Assembly (NCBI RefSeq): GCF_030269925.1
Contig: NC_085112.1
Location: 8,247,501-8,311,500, forward strand
Length of the DNA: 64,000 bases
Origin: Bombyx mori
Taxonomy: Eukaryota; Arthropoda; Insecta; Lepidoptera; Bombycidae
Reading direction: 5' to 3'
The position numbers and the translations under genes are program-made. Within the stretch, counting starts at the first letter, position 1; each line of letters begins with the position of its first letter. This document shows, piece after piece, positions 60,301 through 64,000 of the stretch. The notes under the pieces are model-generated. The model had not been told where the DNA came from and ran no database searches. It saw only the letters and a list, made by a program, of their open reading frames with translations.

Positions 60301-63300
60301 TAATAGTGCCGAAAACAATTCATGATTTTTAATTTTCGATAAAAATACTGGATCGTTAACAACTTTCCATAATTTATTTATTTGTATAATTGTATATATT
60401 GGTATACTAGTTTAGCATCCTCATGCTCATTGGAACCCATAGGTATCACAAACTGACTGTTGCCTCATACCGTAAGTCTTGATTTTATTGTAAAGCGACT
60501 TTTCTCCTTCTTAAGCCGGACCGCATGATTATTTCGCGGCCGAAATAGTCATGAGTTTGGCACCTCTTCGTTGGGCCTCTGTCAAATCATAATATAGATT
60601 CTCTTGTATTATAATTATTACTAGTGGTCCCGCATTAGTCGAAATTCGACTATAATTAATTGAAATTATATGTTTGAACATTATTAAGGTTCTATTGTCA
60701 AAGTCTATAAAGCTTCTATAATCACAGATTTCGCTAAGACTACCTACACTATAGACAAATAATATTAAAGATAAACAATATTATATTAATCTATTCTCAA
60801 TTTGACCACAGACTTTAAGCAATAACAAAAGTTTGACAATAAACAAACAGTACAAAGTCAGGTCATAAATTCTGTCACATGTTTAATGTAAAATAATTGA
60901 AACAAGTTAATTCATTATGTAACTATTAATATACCAAAATGAACTTAACAAAACATAGATTCTTATGACACTAAAGTTTATTCAAAATGACCTCCGTGAT
61001 TTTGAATACAGGCCTTCAATCTGCGCGGCCAGTCGTCTATCGCAGCACGAACGAGGTCCATGTCAATATCGGCGGCTGCCTTAATTAAAGATGTCTTGAG
61101 TGACTCCAAATTGGGATGAGGCTTTGAGCACGCCTTTTCCTCCAAGTGTTGCCATATCTTGTAATCTAACGGATTCAAATCTGGACTGGAGGAGGGCCAG
61201 TCTTCGTGCCGGATGAAGTCGATTTCACGCGCCGCCAGCCAGTCTTGTGTGCTCTTCGCTCTATGAGCTGGCGCCGAATCTTGTTGGAATACCCAGTGCC
61301 TGTTATTGAACATGGTATGAGAAACAGGTACCACAAGGTTCGTCAGGACTGTATTTTGATACACAACTGCATTCGTTTTTACACCTTTCTCACAAAAATG
61401 TACCTCTGTTAAGCCCCAATAAGAAACTCCCAACCATACCATGAGCGAGGATGGAAAATGACCTCACTGGACACGTGGAATAAGGTTGCTCGCTTCTTCA
61501 CTACTGTGTGCGTACACCTTATCATTTTGTTTGTTGTAGCTCTCTTCTATGGTAAAAATTTTTTCATCCGAAAAAAGAATTTCCCAATATTTTTTTCCCG
61601 CGTACCGCTTCAACAAAGCGCGGTATCTCTTCAGTCTCAGGTCCATTAGACGAGCATTCAAACGATGTCCTGTTTTTCTTCGATATGCCCGAAGCCCTAA
61701 GTCTTCATTTAACACCCTTTTCACCGTGATTCTGCTTAACCCCATCTGAAGGGCCAACAGTTTCTGCTTACGTTTGGGATTTCTTTGAATTCGCGCCTTC
61801 ACAGCTTTTATCACTGCTGGAGTCCTAATAGACCGAGGGCGACCACTGCTTGACCTGTCATCTACACTAGAGTCTTCATTGTATCGTTTGATGGTACGAT
61901 AAACGAATCTTTTGGTTATATTCAAATTTTTCAGTATGTTAAAAATTTGAATTGGCGCGTAACCGCAACGATGCAACGCAATAACTGCAACACGGTCTTC
62001 TTTAAGCGTCCACTCCATATTTAAAAATGAGTAAATTTCTAAATGTATACTATTTTTATTTTCATGAACAATTCGAAATTCGAATTCAATAAACTTTTTT
62101 GTGGCCAGCATTCTAAAAGAAAAGTTTTTACTGTGTGACAATACTTATGACCTGACTAGGTATATATGTGTGTGTGTGTGTCAAATACACGACTGTGTGT
62201 GTAATGTTTTTTTATTGATTTAATGTATTATTAATGCATAATTTAAAAAAAAATTGCATTCTGCGCTCCTTCTCCATATTCTCTGTAAGTGTGGGAAATT
62301 TCATACTCCTCCGTCCACGCAATTTTCGTAAAAAGGGGTACAAAGTTTTTGCTTCACGTATTAATATATTATAGATTTTGTAGTAAAAATATAAATCATG
62401 TATGTATTTTATACAATATCACATGTATAAGAACTTATGAGAACATAATGACACAAGAAATAATGTGCTCCTAGGTCCTATACTCTGCTAAGCGGATTGT
62501 TTCACCGTCCACCATCATATATTGTACTATTTTTTTCAGAATGTAAAAATCCTTCGAGGTCTGTACGAGTCCTTTGAGGACGTTGATCTGGTTGTTGGTG
62601 GGTCTTTGGAGCGGAATGTACCTGGAGCACAGGCTGGTCCGACATTCCTCTGCATCCTGACCGAGCAATTTTATAGAACAAGGGTCGGAGATAGATACTT
62701 CTTCGAAAACGGTGCCGACCGTGATACTGCTTTTACTCCAAGTGAGCTCCAAAAAATCGTTTTTATTATTGAACTTTTTTATTTACTACTAGCTGACCCG
62801 GCAGACTTCGTAGTGCCTCGATCGATAAATAAAATACCTAAGCTTTTGTATAAAATAAACTTAAAACCAACAAAAGGAATCCGTCCGACGGGGGACACAT
62901 CAAAGGGAAAACATAATTGCTATTTTTATTACATTCCGAGAATTTTCATATTTATCTACTTTTTAAACCTTCTCTGGACTTCCACAAATAATTCAAGACC
63001 AAAATTAGCCAAATCGGTCCAGCCGTTCTTGAGTTTTAGCGAGACTAACGTACAGCAATTCATTTTTATATATGTAGATTTGTTGTCTCACATATAATTT
63101 CTTCTATATTTTTCGCTTATAATAGAATTACATCCAACATTAAACAATCTTTAATCTTAAATTTACAATAATTTTACTGCGTAACCCAATTATTTTTAAG
63201 TACCAGATTGATTAATAAGATTTGTTTGTTTGTTTGTTTGTTTGTTTGTTTTCAATTCAACATTATGGTCAATAAAGGTCAATTAGAAACTATACGAAGC

Positions 63301-63386
63301 GGTGCATCGATGGCACGCTTGCTCTGCGACAACGCTGACGGAATCAACTTAATGCAACCGAGGGCTTTCCAGCAGATATCGCCCGG
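39111..63386 (+). CDS. Secreted haem peroxidase (chorion-peroxidase-like), 11 exons, 3' incomplete
   Basis: Animal haem peroxidase of the myeloperoxidase/peroxidasin superfamily, which oxidises substrates with H2O2; insect members work outside the cell, for example hardening egg coats or cuticle. Exons: 39111-39316, 40286-40476, 47182-47358, 50675-50871, 53739-53937, 54314-54511, 54994-55144, 57926-58102, 59979-60129, 62540-62741, 63278-63386. Phases agree at every junction and give 652 codons. Visible: signal peptide (1 to ~18), IDGSCNN entry motif, distal His180 with Gln176 and Asp181, Ca2+ loop T262/Y264/D266/S268, catalytic Arg327, REHNRIA helix, proximal His432, IQRGRDHG (513-520), and ARLLCDN near the C-terminus. 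Thr179 and Gln330 replace the haem-ester Asp and Glu. The last ~20-40 residues lie beyond the window. The start is chosen for its Kozak context (AAACCATGG) and signal peptide. The exact subfamily and substrate cannot be read from sequence. Confidence 0.92.
39317..40285 (+). other. Intron 1 of peroxidase
   Basis: AT-rich. A very eroded sense Bm1 trace is at about 39520-39610; no other element seen. Confidence 0.6.
40286..40476 (+). CDS. Peroxidase exon 2
   Basis: Acceptor TGTTACAG. Residues 69-132 with a Pro-rich linker, a Cys-rich start and the family motif YRSIDGSCNN then TPYGRLVPYNY. Donor GATG|GTAAGT, phase 1. The following intron is the largest, 6705 bp. Confidence 0.93.
40547..41590 (+). 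mobile_element. CR1/jockey-type LINE 3' end, split by an insertion
   Basis: CTGTACAACAAAATCCCACA at 40547 matches the LINE tail at 8523. The match stops at 40589 and resumes at 41224, running through the KAYY..W end (TGA at 41322-41324) and the 3' UTR to the TTGATTTGATT tail. Lies in intron 2, sense to the gene. Confidence 0.75.
40590..41223. mobile_element. 634-bp AT-rich insert with 7-bp duplication
   Basis: CATATAT occurs at 40583-40589 and 41224-41230 exactly where the LINE copy is interrupted, so it is a likely target-site duplication. The insert starts GTCGGCGTTAAGCC and ends TTCGCGTTTGCGCC. It is about 75-80% A+T, with no coding capacity and no clear terminal repeats. Class unknown. 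Confidence 0.6.
41591..42327. other. Intron 2 DNA, nothing recognised
   Basis: AT-rich; no supported feature. Confidence 0.4.
42328..42592 (-). repeat. Repeat family Z, inverted copy
   Basis: Reverse complement of the unit at 3645-3952, from the ATATATAAAAATGAATTGCTG end to CTGCCGGGTCAGCTAGTA. Confidence 0.75.
42672..43081 (-). pseudogene. LINE reverse-transcriptase C-terminal fragment
   Basis: Minus strand: YNALRVQYNNAFRVLVVLPR, then FCSASGMFADAHIDCFYATM and RKRCASLVNRVR. The same protein region is found on the plus strand at 45222-45866. It ends in an (ATT)n 3' tail (42679-42701). The polymerase core is missing. Clade not determined. Confidence 0.65.
43368..43868 (+). repeat. Left 501-bp inverted arm
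   Basis: Uninterrupted arm. Includes the blocks GATATCCGTTGCCGGACACT and GAGCGCGAGGTAGCAACTG (note internal 43801 line), mirrored in the right arm. Confidence 0.8.
43880..44769 (+). pseudogene. Jockey-clade LINE endonuclease fragment
   Basis: Reads SDIEALLGMGSSVILAGDL, then after a one-base slip near 43969 CKYIRWNAHTTTPNGRRLDA, then THYPLNIAHRPDILDIALL and ELDSDHRPVIMKLGR. GDL.....W, the HRPD block and SDHRPV are hallmarks of the APE-type endonuclease of jockey LINEs. The following linker (to ~44705) is also LINE-like, and then the frame leaves LINE sequence before the stop. The reverse transcriptase is absent. The fragment sits between the two fold-back arms. Confidence 0.75.
44885..45221 (-). 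repeat. Right inverted arm, inner part
   Basis: Inverse of 43532-43868, about 95% identical by eye. Confidence 0.8.
45222..46000 (+). mobile_element. 5'-truncated LINE inserted in the right arm
   Basis: Flanked by TTTAAC direct repeats. Plus-strand frames encode ALRRLLSICERYAESHGLRY, then (after an A-run slip) KSELLVFKAAKTKPSYVPPV and FKYLGHIVTEHL, then (after another slip near 45453) RALAVRCSMLARRFYRCTAQ up to a stop at 45866. An AT-rich tail with repeated TTTTAA follows. A related fragment lies inverted at 42672-43081. Confidence 0.7.
46007..46170 (-). repeat. Right inverted arm, outer part
   Basis: Inverse of 43368-43531, ending TGTCGCGGGCTCTTG. Confidence 0.8.
46171..47181. other. End of intron 2
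   Basis: No recognised element. A 68-codon frame (46564-46770) with a Lys/Gln-rich start and an internal GTAAGT is not matched to any family. A short imperfect palindrome lies at 46950-47010. Confidence 0.35.
47182..47358 (+). CDS. Peroxidase exon 3 (distal haem side)
   Basis: Acceptor TTTCCCCAG. Residues 133-191 contain QQWGQIITHDMSLTAG: Gln176, distal His180 and Ca2+ ligand Asp181 are kept, but the haem-linking Asp position is Thr179. Donor GTAAGT, phase 1. Confidence 0.95.
47472..47996 (+). repeat. Repeat family V
   Basis: Begins ACTAGCAAACCCGGCCACAC and ends GTCCATCGCGGACAAACAAC then an ATTTATATATATTAAGATG tail. Common moth interspersed pattern, non-coding, in intron 3. Confidence 0.6.
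47997..48085 (-). repeat. Bm1 fragment
   Basis: CGCCCGCCCTACCCTTCAAA, then GAATGAGTTACCGCTTCGCG, follows the antisense Bm1 order. Confidence 0.5.
48086..49110. other. Intron 3 DNA, nothing recognised
   Basis: AT-rich, no supported feature. Confidence 0.4.
49115..49470 (+). repeat. Jockey-type LINE 3' end
   Basis: Contains a decayed coding end (TTATCGGATACCCTGGATCC) and the 3' UTR blocks GAGTTTCTCGCCGGAACTTC and CCGCGCGTAGCTGGAATAG. Confidence 0.7.
49471..50135. other. Intron 3 DNA, nothing recognised
   Basis: AT-rich. GGGTCCCTGTTCGATTGCC near 49996 resembles a SINE B box but has no clear A box. Confidence 0.35.
50136..50363. repeat. 35-bp inverted arms around a 157-bp AT-rich spacer
   Basis: The arm 50136-50170 is the inverse of 50328-50363 with a single T-run difference (core GCGTATTTTGTTAG). 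Very AT-rich interior; possible MITE or cruciform. Confidence 0.55.
50415..50535 (+). repeat. Small dispersed repeat
   Basis: GTCATCGGTCCTTAATAAG through GAAGGGGGTCAAAATCATG to the CATACATACGTCTGAAGC end is a recurring moth motif; its beginning is also seen at 38417. Confidence 0.45.
50675..50871 (+). CDS. Peroxidase exon 4
   Basis: Acceptor GTCTTTAG. Residues 192-257 include the Cys-rich CCDNNG stretch and the NFVRTTSTRDRGC segment typical of the family. Donor CCG|GTAAGT, phase 0. Confidence 0.94.
50890..51335 (+). repeat. Repeat family W, longer copy
   Basis: Starts CTAGCGGACGGCTCCGGCTC and ends AATCTTTCCTCTTTATAATA then TTAGTATACTTAGAT. Begins only about 20 bp after the exon 4 donor, in intron 4. 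Confidence 0.65.
51512..51668 (-). repeat. Diverged Bm1 body
   Basis: TAGCTCACGGCTTACGCGGT, ACCGCAACGCATTGTTGC and AACCCGTGCGATCTCACAAC keep the antisense Bm1 order. Confidence 0.65.
51669..53738. other. Remainder of intron 4, nothing recognised
   Basis: About 2 kb of AT-rich DNA without a supported feature. Confidence 0.4.
53739..53937 (+). CDS. Peroxidase exon 5 (Ca2+ loop)
   Basis: Acceptor GCTTCCAG. Residues 258-323 begin LTTVTAYMDLSLVYGS, which holds the Thr-Tyr-Asp-Ser calcium-binding set and the VYGS motif. A potential N-glycosylation site is at Asn305 (NVT). Donor GTAAGT, phase 1. Confidence 0.95.
54112..54205 (-). repeat. Degenerate Bm1 fragment in intron 5
   Basis: TTTACGTGATGTTTACCGGG then CATCCATCTTGAGATATGA. 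Confidence 0.45.
54314..54511 (+). CDS. Peroxidase exon 6 (catalytic Arg)
   Basis: Acceptor TTCTCAG. Residues 324-389: GDIRVNQNPQLT (Arg327; Gln330 at the usual haem-ester Glu) and ILLREHNRIA. Donor CTTG|GTATGC. The frame stays open for 25 codons into the intron, but joining to GFENMV in exon 7 is clearly the conserved choice. Confidence 0.94.
54745..54900 (+). repeat. Degenerate Bm1 fragment in intron 6
   Basis: CGTATTGTAAGCCCCTACAG then TTTTCGGTTTGAACAGTGGG and ATAGCTGTTGTA follow the sense Bm1 order. Confidence 0.45.
54994..55144 (+). CDS. Peroxidase exon 7 (proximal haem ligand)
   Basis: Acceptor TTTTCACAG. Residues 390-439: NVDPTILDEHATAAFRHFHT then LIRGYL, with His432 as proximal haem ligand. 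Donor TTAAA|GTAAGT, phase 2. Confidence 0.94.
55195..55285 (-). repeat. LINE 3' tail
   Basis: AAATTCAAATTCAAATCC then CATTTATTTCAACTTAGATG then GACACACTTGTTGAATGTC is the reverse complement of a CR1/jockey-type LINE 3' terminus like that at 8830-8885. Confidence 0.55.
55286..56055. other. Intron 7 DNA, nothing recognised
   Basis: AT-rich, no supported feature. Confidence 0.4.
56060..56345 (-). repeat. Old Bm1 with part of its tRNA-like head
   Basis: The body remnant (CCATCCGCTGTTAAGTAGTG, CTACCTTGAGACATGAGG) is followed at 56262-56340 by the antisense head, including GTCTTATCCTTTAGGCCATG. Confidence 0.6.
56346..57595. other. Intron 7 DNA, nothing recognised
   Basis: AT-rich, no supported feature. 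A 61-codon frame at 57134-57319 shows no domain. Confidence 0.4.
57600..57715 (+). repeat. Jockey-type LINE 3'-UTR fragment
   Basis: CGCGTTTCCGATCCAGTGG, then GAGCCCCGTGAGCTCACCTA and a GCTGAAGTGGTCTCA end resemble the shared 3' UTR block. Confidence 0.5.
57778..57885 (-). repeat. Bm1 SINE 3' part, antisense in intron 7
   Basis: GGTGGGTGGACGAGATCAC to CCACCCACCTTGAGATATAA, preceded by its T-run and TTCTTAG. It ends 40 bp before exon 8. Confidence 0.85.
57926..58102 (+). CDS. Peroxidase exon 8
   Basis: Acceptor AATTGACAG. Residues 440-498, including SDWFNRPLLLE, GLTVQEQGFSDQFWDTEITQ and FMF. Donor TTTAA|GTGAGT, phase 2. Confidence 0.93.
58152..58383 (-). repeat. Bm1 SINE, 5'-truncated, antisense in intron 8
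   Basis: Well-preserved body from GCTGGGTGGACGAGCTCAC to GGTCCTACCACCAGTAG, preceded by a T-run and CTCTTAG. Confidence 0.9.
58384..59060. other. Intron 8 DNA, nothing recognised
   Basis: AT-rich, no supported feature. Confidence 0.4.
59065..59290 (-). repeat. Bm1 SINE, 5'-truncated, antisense in intron 8
   Basis: AGTGGACGAGCTCACGGCCC to GCGAACTCAAAAGACGTCC, moderately diverged. Confidence 0.85.
59354..59470 (+). repeat. Short retroposon (SINE family 2)
   Basis: ATGGTAGGCAGCGGCTTGGC, CATCAGGTGGGCCGTATGC and CGGCAATAAAAAAATAAA; same family as 12395-12495. Confidence 0.65.
59979..60129 (+). CDS. Peroxidase exon 9
   Basis: Acceptor TCCTTATAG. Residues 499-549 contain FGGDLRATDIQRGRDHGLG; Asp512 stands where myeloperoxidase has the Asn that contacts the proximal His. 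Sequon NNT at 501-503. The donor is GAG|GTTGTT, a weak match. It is chosen because STE|NVKILRGLY restores the family pattern in phase 0. Confidence 0.9.
60195..60280 (+). pseudogene. LINE C-terminal remnant in intron 9
   Basis: Reads ADRGKWRGMVRNKLLWRGGG then HDP and a stop, the terminal D+..W+..V.....GHDP motif of a moth LINE. Confidence 0.45.
60415..60590 (-). repeat. Degenerate Bm1 fragment in intron 9
   Basis: CATTGGAACCCATAGGTATC, then TTAAGCCGGACCGCATGATT and GCGGCCGAAATAGTCATGAG follow the antisense Bm1 order. Confidence 0.5.
60853..62160 (-). mobile_element. 1308-bp mariner (maT-like, DD37D) nested in a repeat
   Basis: Bounded by TA at 60851-60852 and 62161-62162. Inverted ends read CAAAGTCAGGTCATAA (left) and CCTAGTCAGGTCATAA (right, inverted), continuing as ATTCTGTCAC and GTATTGTCAC. 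Length and single transposase gene are typical of mariner. It lies antisense in intron 9 of the peroxidase gene. Confidence 0.9.
60978..62018 (-). pseudogene. Mariner transposase, one internal stop
   Basis: 346 codons from ATG at 62016-62018, the usual mariner length, with an N-terminal helix-turn-helix region and the DDE catalytic domain. Catalytic Asp residues are D151 (LFSDEK), D247 (FQQDSAPAH) and D285 (NPLDY), with 37 residues between the last two, the DD37D signature of the maT group. The frame is intact except for TGA at codon 185 (61464-61466), between VQ and GHFPSS. Relatives usually have Arg here, so a single CGA-to-TGA transition would explain it. No other frameshift is seen, which implies recent loss of function. 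Confidence 0.88.
62540..62741 (+). CDS. Peroxidase exon 10
   Basis: Acceptor TTTTTTCAG. Residues 550-616: ILRGLYESFEDVDLVVGGSL and GPTFLCILTEQFYRTRVGD. Donor CCAA|GTGAGC, phase 1, joins to give FTPSQLETIR. Confidence 0.94.
62790..63078 (+). repeat. Repeat family Z in intron 10
   Basis: Starts TACTAGCTGACCCGGCAGAC and ends AACGTACAGCAATTCATTTT then TATATATG; closest to the copy at 3645-3952. Confidence 0.75.
63221..63252 (+). repeat. (TTTG)n microsatellite
   Basis: Seven to eight TTTG units, ending 25 bp before the exon 11 acceptor. Confidence 0.9.
63278..63386 (+). CDS. Peroxidase exon 11 (last in window)
   Basis: Residues 617-652: SQLETIRSGASMARLLCDNA then INLMQPRAFQQISPG. The acceptor CAATAAAG has a poor pyrimidine tract. 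Donor CCCGG|GTAAGT, phase 2, so at least one more exon follows outside the window. Confidence 0.92.
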
Positions 63387-63501
63387 GTAAGTAAAAAATA
63401 AATATCGAATAGCCGATAAAATTAACACTTTTTTCTAAGGATCCCAACAAGTATTAGCGAATAAATTGCGCGAATCGTAATAAAAATCCTCAAAATACTT
63501 A

Positions 63502-64000
63502 TTCTGGCCACAAATACTGTTACAAAGGAAAACAAAAAAAATTGTATGGCAAATAACATTTATTACTTTTACAGGGTGTTAGTTTAATACATTAATATAA
63601 AATAATTTAAAGTATAAAAAGCTTATTCGAAGTGGTCTCCATTGGCTGCAATACGGTCCTTTAAACGTTGAGGCCAGTTATCAATAGAAGCATGTACTCT
63701 TTCCATGGGAACATTTTTCACTGCCAATCGTACGGACTGTTTTAGGGACTCCAAATTATCATGGCGTTTAGAGCAAGCCGTACTCTCTAAAACTGACCAT
63801 AAATCATAATCCAGCGGATTAAGATCGGGACTAGACGACGGCCAGTCTTCAGCTCTGATGAAGTCCGAAACGTTCGTTTCCAACCAAGACTGCGTAGACC
63901 GAGCTTTATGACCTGGCGCCGAGTCTTGCTGGAAGGACCATTCTTGATTATTGAACATGGTGTTGTTAAGAGGCTTCACTACCTTCTCAATAATGGTATC
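63502..64000 (-). mobile_element. Second mariner (DD37D), cut by the window edge
   Basis: A likely terminal repeat starts TTCTGGCCACAAATACTGTT after a TA at 63500-63501. It is followed inward by the 3' end of a transposase gene that continues past 64000. It differs from the first mariner and lies in intron 11. Confidence 0.7.
63623..64000 (-). pseudogene. Mariner transposase C-terminal part (5' end outside window)
   Basis: The visible C-terminal residues include FQQDSAPGHKARSTQSW and WPSSSPDLNPLDYDLW, with 37 residues between the last two catalytic Asp residues, and the usual GDHFE end. The visible frame is open with no stops. The N-terminal half is outside the window, so intactness is unknown; called pseudogene provisionally because most copies are inactive. 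Confidence 0.7.

Larger units (their letters stand above)
60622..62370 (+). repeat. Repeat family X, interrupted by a mariner
   Basis: Left part 60622-60852 and right part 62161-62370 match the continuous unit at 16108-16565. The mariner sits between them. Confidence 0.75.

Noticed and set aside
61206..61749. Plus-strand frames across the mariner
   Set aside because: Antisense shadows of the transposase gene.
63221..63252. CRISPR-like or functional tandem array
   Set aside because: A simple tetranucleotide microsatellite without spacers.

Overview
The window is a stretch of lepidopteran genomic DNA, most likely silkworm (Bombyx mori) or a close relative. The main reasons are about twenty copies of the tRNA-derived Bm1 SINE, a REL-endonuclease LINE in (TAA)n of the Dong/R4 type, jockey- and R1-clade LINE tails, and DD37D (maT-type) mariners. 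Species assignment rests on recognition of these families, not on a search. DNA is AT-rich, with GC-rich islands only where retroelements lie.

One host gene is well supported: a secreted animal haem peroxidase (chorion-peroxidase-like) on the + strand. Eleven coding exons (39111-39316 through 63278-63386) join in phase with GT..AG boundaries and give 652 complete codons. The last exon(s) lie beyond position 64000. The distal and proximal histidines, catalytic Arg and Ca2+ loop are present. The two acidic residues that esterify haem in mammalian myeloperoxidase are replaced by Thr and Gln.

Region 1-39 kb is intergenic and dominated by mobile-element debris. At 0.6-2.7 kb a TIR element is interrupted by a truncated R4/Dong-like LINE. 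An R1-clade LINE tail lies at 6.7-7.6 kb, CR1/jockey-type tails at 8.5, 11.8, 22 and 35 kb, an inverted pair of RTE-like tails at 36.9-38.0 kb, and many Bm1 copies throughout. A possible orphan first coding exon with a consensus donor lies at 10257-10321. A cluster of unidentified minus-strand coding-like frames lies at 30.8-34.8 kb.

Region 39-64 kb is the peroxidase gene. Its introns (0.4 to 6.7 kb) carry nested mobile elements. Intron 2 has a LINE split by a 634-bp AT-rich insert and a 2.8-kb fold-back element with two 501-bp inverted arms, a jockey endonuclease fragment in its centre and another LINE inserted in one arm. Intron 9 has an almost intact mariner (one internal TGA) nested in an older repeat whose empty form is at 16.1 kb. 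Introns 7-8 hold antisense Bm1 copies. A second mariner runs off the right edge.

No CRISPR array, true tRNA or rRNA gene, or bacterial-type system was seen. Boundaries of repeats are approximate unless terminal repeats or duplications are given.
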